Shown: piece after piece, positions 1 through 10,805 of the stretch | Numbering within the stretch: the stretch's first letter is position 1 | Layout of the letters: the number at the start of each line of letters is the position of its first letter | Assembly: GCA_963920575.1 (NCBI GenBank) | Contig: OY986963.1 | Location: 93,864-157,863 of the forward strand | Source: Narthecium ossifragum | Taxonomy: Eukaryota > Streptophyta > Magnoliopsida > Dioscoreales > Nartheciaceae | Direction of reading: 5' to 3' | Length of the DNA: 64,000 nt | The notes under the pieces: generated by a model | Database searches by the model: none | Seen by the model: the letters and a program-made list of their open reading frames with translations, nothing else | What the model was told of the DNA's origin: nothing | Translations under genes and position numbers: made by a program

Positions 1-283
1 CCTTCTTTACAACATCCATCATGGGCGGATTTAACCTTCTTTGTGGTTGGCGGGAAGGTTTCGCTCCCTCTTCAAGCAAGATACGATGCATACATGTACT
101 TGGACTGATTCCCTTGATGTCTGCAATTGTCCAACCAATAGCTATCTTATGCTTCTTAAGAACCTGCACAAGTTTTTCTTCCTGTGGTGCACTAAGGTTA
201 TTGGAGATAATCACTGGTAATACTCCTTCATCTCCAAGAAAAGCATATTTAAGATGATTAGGAAGAGGTTTCAGATCTGGAAT
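1..283 (-). pseudogene. Start of Athila pol (reverse transcriptase N-terminal part), out of frame with gag-protease
   Basis: On the minus strand this stretch encodes a typical junction between protease and reverse transcriptase of Athila-like elements: PDLKPLPNHLKYAFLGDEG, then a segment ending in RRLNPPMMDVVKK at the window edge. It lies one frame away from the upstream gag-protease ORF, which stops at 271. In intact relatives the two form one polyprotein, so this copy is probably frame-shifted. The RT catalytic motif lies outside the window. Confidence 0.7.
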
Positions 284-2805
284 AGGTGCTTGCAATTCAG
301 AAGGTAATGATTAGATACAGGTAATGAACTAGAAGAATCATTACCTGATTGCTGAATTATCGAAAAATCATTCAGTGTTGCAACAGTTTCCTGCAAATTA
401 GTACTCAAAGATAGCTCCTCATTTTCTTCCTCAAGAGATTTGCTAATAGCCACTTCCAATTCTTCTTTATCACTAAGTTCAAAAACTTCATGTGATAAAT
501 AATCAATCACATCAATTGAATACACTGAACAATCATCCGCAGGATATTTCATGGCATCATAAATATTAAACTTAACAGTTTCACCATCAAATTCCATGGT
601 AAGTGTGCCACTATGAACATCTATCTTAGTCTTGGATGTCTTCAAGAAAGGTCTTCCCAACAAAATAGGAGTACTATGATCACCATTCTCCATATCAAGC
701 ACATAAAAATCAGCAGGGAAAACTAAATCATTGACCTGCACAAGAATATCTTCAACTACACCTTTAGGATAGGCGTTAGATCTGTCAGCCAATTGAATCA
801 CAACACCAGTTTCATTCAAAGGCCCAAGTTTTAAAGAAGAATATATAGAATATGGCATGACATTGATAGAAGCTCCCAAATCTAACATAGCTTTCTCAAA
901 TTTGGTGTTACCAATTGTACATGGGATAGTAAACATACATGGATCCCTACACTTTGTAGGAATTTTTCTTTGAAGAACTGCAGAAACATTTTCCCCTACT
1001 TTCACCTTCTCACATCCTTTAAGTTTCTGCTTTCTCTTAATTATGCACAATTCTTTCAAGAATTTAGAATAACGAGGTACTTGTTTAAGAGCATCTAAGA
1101 GTGGAATATTTACCTCGCATCGGCGAAAAGTATCATATAGATCTGAATTCTTCTCATATTTTCTTGATTCTGTCAAAGCCTGAGGAAAAGGAGGTACAGG
1201 TTTATAATCAGAAAGAGGTGGAAACTTACGTTTAGGTACGTCGTCGTCATCAGGAAAGATTTTGTCCGCGACGATGTCTTGCTCTTTTCCTTGCGCAGAC
1301 GATGTAGGAACTTCCTTTACTGGAGTCTCAACTTCTTTACCACTTCTCAAAATAATTGCACTTGCATTCTCTCTTGGATTTATTACCGTTTGAGTAGGTA
1401 ATTTTCCCGAATTCTGCGCCTCTAGCTTGCTAATTGCTGACGCCATCTGGCCCATTTGATGTTCCAAACCTTGGATACTGGCCTTTGCGTCTTGTTGAAA
1501 TTGTTTTGTATCTTGTTTAAATTGTTTTGTATCCTGTTGAAGTTGCATAGCACTAGTAGCAAGGGAATTAACAATATCTTCTAAAGACATACCAGAATTC
1601 GGAGTTGGATTTTGTTGTGGCCTCGGGGGGTATTGCGGTCTATATTGTTGATATTGCTGTCCAGTTGGGAGAAATTGAGTTGTAGGCTGATTCACTTGTG
1701 GATTCCCATAGTTGAGATTGGGGTGATCCCTCCATCCCGGATTATACGTGTTTGAATAGGGATCATACTTCCTTTGCGGTGGTCCTGGAAAACTCCCAGC
1801 TGCATTTACTTGTTCAATGGGCTCCTCTTGAAGAGTTGGGCACATATCGGTTGGATGTCCCGCCACCGAGCAAATTCCACAAACCTTCGCTGTCTGCATA
1901 TTACCTACAGCCATTTGACGAACAAGAGAAGTTAGACTCGCAATCTGTTGTTCAAGAGATGATACGTTTACCTCATTAACATGTTTTGAATAAGAATCAA
2001 GTCTAGTATTAAATTGTTGAGAATTAGCTGCCATATTTGCAATCAAGTTCCTCACGGCTTCAGGAGTTTTATCCACCAAAGCTCCTCCACTAGCGGCATC
2101 AATCATACTCCTGTCATTGATTAGTAAGCCCTCATAAAAATATTGAATAAGTAATTGCTCACTAATTTGATGATGGGGACAGCTTGCACATAATTTCTTA
2201 AAACGTTCCCAATATTCATGTAGAGATTCTCCATTATGTTGTCTTACACCACAGATCTCTTTCCTAATGTTGGCCGCTCTTGAGGCTGGAAAATACTTCT
2301 CTAAAAACAACCTCTTCATCTCGTTCCATGTGGTAATACTCCCAGATGGTAAATAATAAAGCCAATCTTTAGCCGAATCCTTCAAAGAAAATGGAAAGGC
2401 TCTCAATTTGATTTGATCTTCAGTCACCCCCATGGGTTTCATACTTGTGCACACAACATGAAGCTCCTTTAAATGCTTGTGAGGATCCTCGCCTGAAAGT
2501 CCATGAAAAGTGGGTAAGAGGTGTATTAGTCCAGATTTCAACTCAAAAGTAGTAGCAACATCCAAAGTAGGAAATGTAATGCATAAGGGTTGTTGATTCA
2601 AATCTGGGGCTGCAAGCTCTTTCAAAGTCCGATTTCCGGCCATGACTTCCTCCTCTAATTCAGAATCACTGATAAATACGTGGTCAAGAGCCAAATCGTC
2701 CTCCTCAGGATTTATCCGAGCTTCCCCCCTTAACCTGCGCAGAGTTCTTTCTATCTCTGGATCGTACTGTAAACCACCTTGATTAAAAGATCGAGCTATA
2801 CTCAT
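271..2805 (-). CDS. Athila-like gag-protease polyprotein
   Basis: An 844-residue ORF for the structural and protease part of a Ty3/gypsy retrotransposon. I use the ATG at 2805 (MSIARSF); the open frame extends two codons further but only to a TTG. The first third is a retrotransposon gag domain containing AKDWLYYLP and LFLEKYFPASRA. A CX2CX4HX4C zinc knuckle (CGICSVAGHPTDMC) follows at about residue 310, then a Gln/Pro-rich linker. An aspartic protease has the active-site motif DLGASINVMP and a downstream ILLGRPFL. Gag coats the genomic RNA and the protease matures the particle. The last residues before the stop are read in the wrong frame; real pol continues in another frame to the left. Confidence 0.85.
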   Translation of the reverse strand: MSIARSFNQGGLQYDPEIERTLRRLRGEARINPEEDDLALDHVFISDSELEEEVMAGNRTLKELAAPDLNQQPLCITFPTLDVATTFELKSGLIHLLPTFHGLSGEDPHKHLKELHVVCTSMKPMGVTEDQIKLRAFPFSLKDSAKDWLYYLPSGSITTWNEMKRLFLEKYFPASRAANIRKEICGVRQHNGESLHEYWERFKKLCASCPHHQISEQLLIQYFYEGLLINDRSMIDAASGGALVDKTPEAVRNLIANMAANSQQFNTRLDSYSKHVNEVNVSSLEQQIASLTSLVRQMAVGNMQTAKVCGICSVAGHPTDMCPTLQEEPIEQVNAAGSFPGPPQRKYDPYSNTYNPGWRDHPNLNYGNPQVNQPTTQFLPTGQQYQQYRPQYPPRPQQNPTPNSGMSLEDIVNSLATSAMQLQQDTKQFKQDTKQFQQDAKASIQGLEHQMGQMASAISKLEAQNSGKLPTQTVINPRENASAIILRSGKEVETPVKEVPTSSAQGKEQDIVADKIFPDDDDVPKRKFPPLSDYKPVPPFPQALTESRKYEKNSDLYDTFRRCEVNIPLLDALKQVPRYSKFLKELCIIKRKQKLKGCEKVKVGENVSAVLQRKIPTKCRDPCMFTIPCTIGNTKFEKAMLDLGASINVMPYSIYSSLKLGPLNETGVVIQLADRSNAYPKGVVEDILVQVNDLVFPADFYVLDMENGDHSTPILLGRPFLKTSKTKIDVHSGTLTMEFDGETVKFNIYDAMKYPADDCSVYSIDVIDYLSHEVFELSDKEELEVAISKSLEEENEELSLSTNLQETVATLNDFSIIQQSGNDSSSSLPVSNHYLLNCKHLFQI

Positions 2806-2919
2806 AAACAATCAAGAGGATTCTGGCAAAACGAGAAAAAGAAATCAAGAAAATTCGAATAACTCTTTTTTTTTATGAAAATAAAGATCACAATAAACAC
2901 AAAAATCAACTAGAATCAC

Positions 2920-2937
2920 TCCCCGGCAACGGCGCCA
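2920..2937 (-). other. Primer-binding site complementary to tRNA-Asp
   Basis: The plus strand reads tccccggcaacggcgcca, the 3' end of plant tRNA-Asp(GUC) including CCA, 5 bases from the LTR boundary. This is the priming site for minus-strand DNA synthesis in Athila-type elements and fixes the element's orientation. Confidence 0.85.
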
Positions 2938-2942
2938 AAATT

Positions 2943-4668
2943 TGATGTGCTGTCGCAGGCACTCAAAAATAAAACCAATACCCGTTAAAATGAATGTAGT
3001 AGTGCGAGTACGAGTCGATCCCACGAAGAGTGTTTAGCCTAGTTTTGTCCTAAGTGAACAAAGATGGGGGGTTTTAAACGTGAGGAAAAACAGTAAAGAA
3101 ATAATCTAAAGCGAGGAAACGAGTTAAATCAAGAGAACAAACCTTGGTCTGAGTCAACATCCACCATCGGAATCCAATAACTGATCATAGATGCAAGTAT
3201 CAATCAATTTATACCATGAATATTCACCGTCCGAATTCAATTCGAAGCTCTCCTCGATCATAGTTAATTAGAAACAAGCGATCTAATCAACCCTAACTAC
3301 TAGACAACCTAAGACAAGCGCTGTAAATTTAATCTAGTAGCAGCGTTAAGAATAGGGAGATCGATGAAGCTAAACAACACAAGCACAAGCGGTTGCATTT
3401 AATCTAGTTGAATATTCTTCCTAAGATCTAACAAGATCTGATCAGCAGTAAATTATTAGATCCTAGTTGCTTCGCAGATTAGAGGGATCAAACAATTCCG
3501 GATTTGATATCAAACCTAGCGGTAGATCACCATGAATAATAAACTAGTAGGCCTCCTAGCAATTAGACAAGGTAATCCTGAAGATTTAATCTCAGAAGAA
3601 CATCCAATACTCATGTATAAACTGAACAATAAAAATAAATTAGATCTCACAGTTTCATTGATTCCGAGGTTTCAGTCTCCTCGACCAAGGATCAAGATTT
3701 AGCCACGCAGGGCCATCAAGAACAATCCTCCAAAAGATTTCATAAAGCAAAAGAAAACCTAGAAAAAATATAAAAGAGGAGAAAGAGTAGCCAAAAGTGT
3801 CCAAGAATCCCCCTCAAACCCTAGAAAGAGTCCTATTTATAGCCTCAATTGTATCCACCCTCGGATTAGATCACAATCGTTGATTTTTGTTACTGGGAAA
3901 GTCCGATCGATCGGACCTTGGATGCTGGATCGATCGGTTTCATTAAAATCTTCAACTTCTATTCACGCCCGAGCCCGATCGATCGGACTAAGGGAGTCGG
4001 ATCGATCGGTTTCGTAAAAATCCTTCGTCTCTGGCTCTTCCCGAGTTCGATCGATGGTCCGATCGATCGAACTATGTTCCTCTAAAAAGCATACGTTCTG
4101 TCACCCTTTAATTCCCAAGTCCGATCGATCGAATTATGAGTGTTGGATCGATCGGTTGAGTAAAAATCCGCTGTTTTTGACTTTTTCCGAGTCCGATCGA
4201 TCGGATTATTGGTGTCGGATCGATCGGACCCATATGAGCGATGGAGGGATCGATCGGATGCATTGTGGCTGAAAAACACATGTTCTATCACGTTTTTGCA
4301 AGGTCCGATCGATCGGACCTTCGCTCGGACTTCCAGCTTATTTTCCTTTCTGCCATTCAGACTGCGCATGGGTACTGAAATTGCCGTAACTTCCTCTAGG
4401 AAACTCGGAATCACGAACCGTAAAATTCTCCAGAATCTAGACTTCAAGAGCTTTCCAATCATGTATGGTACATCCTCTGGTTCTTCATGAACAGGTACAG
4501 ATAAATCTTTAAAGTTGATCCATGCACTCTTTTCAGCTTCTTTTCGACTTAAGGACTTCCATTGCATCCTAAATCAAAATATAAGAATAATGAGTGTATT
4601 TAGGAACTAAATAAGCACAGGAGACTAAGTATTAAGGGATAAAAATATAACATTATGCATTCTCATCA
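2943..4668 (-). repeat. 5' LTR of the Athila-like element
   Basis: The LTR runs from the base next to the primer site to tctcatca at 4661-4668. On the minus strand it starts TGATG and ends CATCA, a short perfect inverted repeat. It is 1,726 bp, a usual size for Athila LTRs. It includes a dense cluster of GATCGATC palindromes at about 3900-4320. Only one LTR is visible, so identity between the pair and insertion age cannot be estimated. Confidence 0.75.
3900..4318. repeat. Cluster of GATCGATC palindromes in the Athila LTR
   Basis: About a dozen copies of a GATCGATC core lie here. Many are extended to the perfect 14-bp palindrome tccgatcgatcgga, alternating with ggatcgatcggtt. Copies come in pairs about 25-30 bp apart, with pairs 50-80 bp apart. 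The minus frame across it encodes DRSDRS-type repeats, which I treat as a by-product. Confidence 0.85.
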
Positions 4669-4869
4669 AAATTCTATTGTCCATTTTGGTCGATAGATTC
4701 CATCGTTTCATTTGGTCGATATTTTATCGTCCATTTGGTCGATAGATTCTATCGTTCATTTGGTCGATAGATTTCATCTGGTCGATAAGATTATGTAGTT
4801 ATCGTCCATTTAATAATTGCATTTTGCTTATGTGTCCGTCATTTATGATTTAGCCATTATTTTGGCTAA
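4669..4869 (-). repeat. Truncated start of the Tat 3' LTR, with tandem tggtcgataga repeats
   Basis: On the minus strand the LTR appears to begin TGTTAGCCAAAATAATGG directly after a purine tract, and it runs left until the Athila LTR interrupts it. Positions 4676-4790 hold five or six imperfect copies of ttggtcgatagattccat. The boundary is inferred from the TG start and polypurine tract, not from a second LTR copy. Confidence 0.5.
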
Positions 4870-4882
4870 CATTTTACCCCCA
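4870..4882 (-). other. Putative polypurine tract of the Tat element
   Basis: The minus strand reads ATGGGGGTAAAA immediately before the inferred TG start of the 3' LTR, as expected for the plus-strand primer of a Ty3/gypsy element. Confidence 0.45.
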
Positions 4883-5059
4883 TGCGGAAATCGAGGAGAC
4901 ACTTTGATGACGAGGTGACCGCATCATCCGGGATTTGACCGCTTTGCCTAGGTTTTCAAATTTAATCATGGCGGATGTTTAGGAAAATGAACCGTTGCGC
5001 CGTTTTTTTTCTCTATCCAAATCTTTTGGGATCCGGCATTTAAACCTTCTGGCAAGTAA

Positions 5060-5223
5060 CGACAAAAAACCCTTTATTTAAATTCTTTCCTTCAGCCAGA
5101 AAAGAACTTTCTTCGCCTGTCTTCTTCTTCAAGTCTCCTAGGGTTTTATTGCTCTTCACCTACTTGCGCGGCAGTTTTTTGTTCTTTTCCTCTTAACTCC
5201 GGCGTCTACACTCGTTCGTCATC
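5060..5223 (+). promoter_or_regulatory. Probable promoter and 5' leader of the antisense PMD gene
   Basis: An AT-rich TATA-like stretch (ctttatttaaattc near 5073) is followed by about 130 bp of CT-rich leader containing ctagggttttat, a composition usual for plant 5' UTRs, up to the ATG at 5224. Transcription is inferred only. Confidence 0.4.
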
Positions 5224-8200
5224 ATGGTGTGTGAGATCAAAGTTGACAACGCTGTGCAGAAGGAGGTGATGTCCGCTGTGGGAGATTTCAATGAGAACAT
5301 GAAGTCAGATGACATCAGGAGTGGTTATTTGGTCCGGGAAGGTGATCCTAACTCTCAGTTATGTATTTTGTGTCCTTGTTTCGTTCCTGAGAGTATTCCT
5401 TCCCTTGGTGCCGATGAAGCTTTTCTTGTACATTCCTTTCCTACTTCTGTCGATTTGCCCTTTTCTGGAACCCTAAATCTCTCTTCCCTTTCTTCAAAAA
5501 ACCCCATCATCTCATGGCCATTGGTTGATGACACGTTTGTCAAATGGTATAATAGGATGATTAGCCATTCTGAAACTAGGTCAATTTTTTCTGAGGCGGG
5601 TATCTTAGATTTCTTGGACTTGAGCACCAGGGTTCCTCTTCAAGATTCTAATTTGCTTATTTCATCGCTTCTCTTTTGGTCGACAGAATATAACAATTTT
5701 GTCTTCCCTTTTGGTTCGCTCACTATTACTGTATTGGACATATCGCTCTTAACTGGCTTAACTCCACTTGGTACTTCTGTATCGGCCAATATGGACGTAC
5801 CCAAGAAAGAAATCGTTTTTGAGGCCGATAAGAACTATAGCCTTTTCATTAATTACTATGCCAAGCTGTCTGAGAGCGATGGACCTCCAAACTCTCTTGA
5901 ATGATTAGCGTTCATTTATTATTGGTTATGTAAATATGTCCTTTGCCTTCCTGCCAAAAAACCTGTCAAGGGGTACATTCCACTCGCTCGGGACCTTTCC
6001 TCAGGCAAACAAGTTTTTTCTCTTGCTCCTTTTATTTTGTCGGCCATTTATCGAGGAATGTATCTCGTCCTTGAGCAGTTGAGAGAAGGGGGTAGTTTGA
6101 CGGGATTTGGTCCTTTGTGGCTCATCCAATTATGGCTTAGAGCTTACTTCCCTGATCTTCATATGCCGCCTTCATCGTCATCGGCCAGAACTCAAGGCCA
6201 TTTGTATCTTTCTTCATCTTCTATTCCCAAATCCTTTAGACAAGCCTTCAATTATTTCTATACTCTGTCCAATTTTTCTTCTTATCGCCCATTCAATCCT
6301 GAGTCTCACCCATCGTCCATTAAGCCTTTGCTTGATCTTTCTTCAGACTTAGAGTCTGATGATAAAATATTAGCTTGGGCCCGTTTTCTTATCGGCCGTG
6401 ACCTTCATTTTGATACGGCTTGGGGCAAGGCGAATAATAAATGTGGAGTAGAAGTTTATGCTCCCAATTTTGCGGCTCGTCAATTTGGCCTTAAACAATC
6501 TTGGCCTGTGCCACCATACTTTAGCTTCAATATCGTCGCTAGAGGACGATGTGTCTTCTCAGAGCTGGAGCGGGTAATTTATGTGGATAAGAGAGAATTG
6601 CTCCTCATTAAGAGGTTTAGGCTTAGATCTTTTGAGCCTACTAGCGAGATTGAAGCTAGTATCACTGATAGTTGGAAAGAAATGGTCGATGAACGTCTTT
6701 TCTTTGCTGACAAGGACTTAGTTTTTGAAAAGTTCATTCCTCCAAGGGAGAAGAAAAGACAAAAGCAAGTGGCTACTAGTCATCGACCAGGCAAACGAAA
6801 GACAAAAGGTATATCTTCATCGTTCTCCTTGATTTTTTTATATCCTTTCTTCATTTAATACTATATGATCGATAGGTTCAGACGATGAGGGCGATGCGCC
6901 ACCTAAAAAGAAGCGCGGTAAAGGAAAAACCGTCGTCCAACCTCAACCATCTTCTTCTCCAAAAAATAAATCATCTCCTCGATCGATAAATTCTGACGAT
7001 GAGGATGATGAACCGCTTACAAAGAGACGTAGTAAAGGAAAAACTATCGTCCAACCTCAACCATCTTCCTCTCAAAAAGATCAATCATCTTCTCGGCCAA
7101 TTGCAGAGGAAAAGGTTGATTCTCCTGGCAGCAGTCATCGAAGCAGTCAATCTGCTCATGATAAGTAAATATCATAACGTTTTCCTTTCCTATTACACTT
7201 GTATTCTTCGTTTGATACTTAGACTTTTATATCTTCAGGACTGCTGTAGAAGTGGGCTCCAGTACTCCGAGCTCCTTGTATTCTTTGTCTCCTTCTCGAC
7301 CTACACCCAAAGTTTTTGAGGTTGTGGTTGATACATCTCCATCACGAATGATCGAGGAAAATCCTGCAACTTCTCCTGATCATGCTGATGAGAGTATGCC
7401 TCCAACTTCCTCGGCCAAATCTTCCTCAAAGACCAAGGCGCAAGTACGTTCTTGTGGTAGATTCAAACGACTCGCCCAAAAGAATATAAAAGTATAGATA
7501 ACTTTTATTTTATTGATGATCGATTTATCGACCATTCTCTAATGTTTAAACCTTTTAGGAATCGAGGAAGGAAAAGTCTGTTGGCCAAAATTCTGGTCGA
7601 GAAGATGAGGATGAAGACGATAACAATATCTTTGACATCTTGAATACTACTCCATCTAAACCAGTTTTGTCATTAACTGGTAGAAAACTCGTTCATGGTC
7701 CGTATAGTTTTTTACGAGACCTTGGTAATGCGAGTTTATCTTCTGTATCAGCTTCTCCTAATATCCCGGCTGCTCCAACTCAAGTTGAAGATCTCTCGGC
7801 CAAAACTACTAAGCCGGGCATCGCTGCTTCTCCAGTTGTCTCATCAACAGAGGCACTACGTGCATCTCCAAAACCTCGTCGCGGTGTCCTTGAACCAATA
7901 ATGGCCGATATTATATCGCTCACTTCTCATGTTCCAACATCAACTACTGATGTTCACACAAGGGCGACTACTAGAAGCCCTATAGCTGCTCCCTCTACGA
8001 TGAAGGTTTCAACTTCATCTTTTGTTACCCCCACTGCTCAACCATCCAGCTCTACCTCTTCACAGGTATTCATCGCTCAATTTGATTCTGTCGATCATTT
8101 AGTGTTAAATATTACTGAATACTTGTTCTTTTCAGGGCGATCTCGCCCATTTAATGAATATTGTCCAGGCCTTCTCGGATTCCTGGCATTCTATAGTGAC

Positions 8201-8852
8201 TGCCAAAAAAACGGCTATTGACCCTGAAGTTGCACAAGGGAGTCAACATGAAGAGTTCAGGCGAGCCCTATCTCAATGTCTTGTAATTTTGGACAAACTA
8301 CCTGACGAAGATCTCACCAGATCAGATAGCGAAGCACTGGACCAAGCTATAACACCCTTTCTCTCTGTGGATCCAACAATCTTAGGGTTTTCATCTAGTG
8401 ATATGGACGATATCCACAACATCAAAATCAAGATTGAGAGTCTGACTGCTGAGAGAAACAACTTGGTGAATGAGATAGTTCTTATAGGGGAACGTCAAGA
8501 GCGGCGTACCCATATCAAAGACGTCATCAACAATCGTGTCAAACAACTTCAGAAAAATACTGATGAGATTGGCGAAACAGAATCAGAGATCCTTGGTTAC
8601 CAGAACCAAATGAAGGAATTAGAGGAAAAAATCGCCCAGTGTACTACTAAAAAGAACTATCTCCTTTGCGAAACTACTCAACTGGCTGAGGAAGGCAACC
8701 AAATGATGCAAGAGTATGTCGCTTTGGAGGCGAATTCTTCAAAAAATCGTTAAGTCGAGTTGAAGGGTGAGCTTGTGAAGAATAAACAACGTTTTAGGGC
8801 AGTCCGTGAAAAGATTGCTCTTTTATCTCAAAATCTCTCTTTGAAGAGATAA
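5224..8852 (+). pseudogene. Plant mobile domain (PMD) protein gene, five exons, two in-frame stops
   Basis: Exons read as 5224-6808, 6876-7164, 7239-7443, 7559-8065 and 8136-8852, with GT-AG introns of 67-115 bp; together they make exactly 1,101 codons. The first exon encodes a PMD (aminotransferase-like plant mobile domain): FGSLTITVLDISLLTGLTP, then WLCKYV, IPLARDL, LWLIQLWLRAYFP. Exons 2-4 are Ser/Pro/Lys-rich and probably disordered, with a tandemly duplicated block in exon 2. The last exon is a long coiled coil (LTAERNNLVNEIVLIGERQE onward). The frame stays open throughout except for TGA at 5902-5904, where relatives have Trp, and TAA at 8751-8753. PMD proteins such as MAIN/MAIL1 act in plant transcription and silencing and are repeatedly found inside transposons. 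Readthrough or recent decay are both possible. Confidence 0.75.
6878..7100 (+). repeat. Tandem duplication of about 110 bp in PMD exon 2
   Basis: Two adjacent copies encode SDDEGDAPPKKKRGKGKTVV and SDDEDDEPLTKRRSKGKTIV, each followed by QPQPSSS and a Ser-rich tail. The copies differ at several positions, so this is an older in-frame duplication of a basic, nuclear-localisation-like segment. Confidence 0.75.
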
Positions 8853-9013
8853 CTTTTCCTTGTCTGATATGAACGATAAAATCTTATAATGCCACACTTT
8901 TGGCCGATATTTTGTAATGAACATATTTGTTAATTGCTCTCGTCCAAATTTCAAGGACGTATTTTGTTAATTGCTATCGTCCATATTTTAAGGACGTTTT
9001 TCTTCTATGCCTT

Positions 9014-10805
9014 TTATTCCATTGATGGGTAATATTTCTTAATGTACCGACCATTTATCATTGATCGATGCAACCCACCGTCAATATTCCGCAGTTGATA
9101 TGATCCATTTGGAAATACTTGATCAACTAAGTATGGTCCTTCCCAGTTAGGCGACCACTTTCCATATTTGGGATCATTACGATCTAAAGGTAGGATCGTT
9201 TTCCAAACTAGATCTCCTTCTTGGAACTCTTTTGATACTATTCTTTTATTGTAGATATCGGCCACTTTTAACTTTTGCGCCTCTATATTTTCTAAAGCAA
9301 TAGCTCGTTGTTCATCGAGTTCTAAAAGATTATACATTAATGCATCTTCATACTCTTCACTAGTTGAGCGATCTTGTTTCATAACTCTGGGCGATAGAAC
9401 ATTTATCTCAGCAGGTAGTACCGCCTCTTGACCATAAACTAATTGATAAGGCGTAACTTTAGTACTAGACTTAGGTGTAGTTCTATGTGCCCATAACGCT
9501 CTTAGTAAACCTTCATGCCATTGTCTTGGGTTGTCGTCCATCATCTTTCTTATGATTGACTTGATGGTTTTGTTGGATGCCTCAGCTTGCCCATTAGATT
9601 GGGCGTAATAGGGTGTAGAATTGGCCATATTAATTTTATACTCAACTAAAACATTCTTTACCCTAGAACTTACAAACATTGTCCCTTGATCGGACACAAT
9701 TGTTTGTGGAATGCCAAATCTACATATGATGTTTTCCCAAATGAAATTTATTACTTGATTATCAGAAACATTTTTTAATGGGATCGCTTCTACCCATTTG
9801 GTAAAGTAATCTGTCGCCACAATTACAAACTTGTGCAACATGGATGATGGAGGATAAATTTTCCCTATAATGTCTATCGCCCAACATCTGAATGGCCAAG
9901 GTTTAACGATGATCGATAATTCACTTGCTGGAGCTCGCTGTAATGGACCATGTCTTTGGCATGCCTCACATCCCTTGGCATATATAGCACACTCCTCCCC
10001 CATGCGCGGCCAATAAAAGCCACTGCGCATTATTAGCCAGCGCATTTTGATGCCAGATTGATGTGCTCCACAAACACCATTATGTATCTCGGCCATTGTC
10101 AATTTGGCCTCATCAGGATGCAAACATCGCAATAAGACTCTATCTGGTCGACGTTTATATAAAACGTCGTTTTGTATAAAATAATGTATCGCTTTAAGAC
10201 GGATTTTTCTATCGACCTTAAGCGATGGATTTTTTAAGAAATCGATGATTGGGGTCCGCCAATCTGGTTGGCTATTGATTTGACTTACCTCATTTGGCCG
10301 ATGATATCGCTCTAGTGCAGATTGTGTTATACCAGAACGGAAATCGTTCGTGCCCCCCAAGTGCTTTAACACTTTATAGCCTGATGCTATTTGGGCGAGG
10401 GTATTAGCCTCATCGTTCTGCAATCTTGGAACGAAAAGTAATTCAAAATCATTAAAATGATTTAACAGCATTAGAGCGATTTGATGAAATAGAATTAAGA
10501 TATCGCTCTGGCATTTATAACGTCCAAGGATATGATTTATCACTAATTGTGAATCACCTTTGATTTGCACATTGGATACTCCTAAGTCTAACAAAATTTC
10601 TAGGCCGATGATTAGAGCTTCATACTCAGCCTGATTGTTAGTACATAGTTGCGATAAAGTATACGCAAATTTATATTTGCGCCCAATGGGCGATAGGATT
10701 GTGATTCCTAGGCCAGCTCCGTTGATAGTTTTAGAACCATCAAAGTACATCGTCCATGGGGTGAGCGATACGTTGTTATTTTGGCTAACAGTGGGCAATC
10801 CAATA
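9014..10805 (-). CDS. Tat-lineage RNase H and integrase (pol fragment)
   Basis: An open frame of about 600 residues. It begins with an RNase H domain of the archaeal type typical of Tat elements, with acidic motifs in YFDGSK, NNQAEYEAL, KGDSQLV and NDEANTLA. The integrase follows: a zinc-binding HHCC region (HNGVCGAHQ to CEACQRH), then a DDE core (AIDIIGK, VSDQGTMF, NGQAEASNKTIK), and a C-terminal region with FQEGDLVWK and WEGPYLV. The enzymes degrade the RNA of the RNA-DNA hybrid and insert the cDNA. No genuine start is present: the reverse transcriptase that should precede it is gone, and the residues encoded above 10806 derive from the neighbouring LTR-like repeat. Confidence 0.9.

Larger units (their letters stand above)
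1..4668 (-). mobile_element. Athila-like Ty3/gypsy retrotransposon, truncated by window edge
   Basis: The element reads right to left: 5' LTR (2943-4668), tRNA-Asp primer-binding site (2920-2937), gag-protease ORF, then the beginning of pol running off the left edge. The primer site, the gag with zinc knuckle and DLGAS protease in one frame, and the pol start match the Athila group of Ty3/gypsy elements. The element appears to sit inside the LTR of the neighbouring Tat-lineage element. The 3' LTR and the second target-site duplication are outside the window, so completeness cannot be judged. The frame is broken between protease and pol. Confidence 0.85.
4669..10805 (-). mobile_element. Tat-lineage Ty3/gypsy fragment with an antisense plant-mobile-domain gene
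   Basis: Minus-strand element: RNase H and integrase (9014-10805), then a region carrying a PMD gene on the opposite strand (5224-8852), a purine-rich tract next to an LTR start (4870-4882), and about 200 bp of 3' LTR cut off at 4669 by the Athila LTR. Extra antisense ORFs between integrase and the 3' LTR, including PMD proteins, are known from Tat-lineage elements. Gag, protease, reverse transcriptase and the 5' LTR are missing; the right side ends at another repeat at 10806. Confidence 0.75.

Noticed and set aside
4082..4567. 161-codon minus-strand frame with DRSDRS repeats
   Set aside because: It lies in the Athila LTR and its repeats simply translate the GATCGATC palindromes.
10776..10790. 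TGTTAGCCAAAATAA on the minus strand is identical to the inferred start of the Tat LTR at 4857-4871
   Set aside because: It lies inside the RNase H frame with no purine tract before it, and no further LTR similarity continues beyond 15 bases, so I treat it as chance or short homology.
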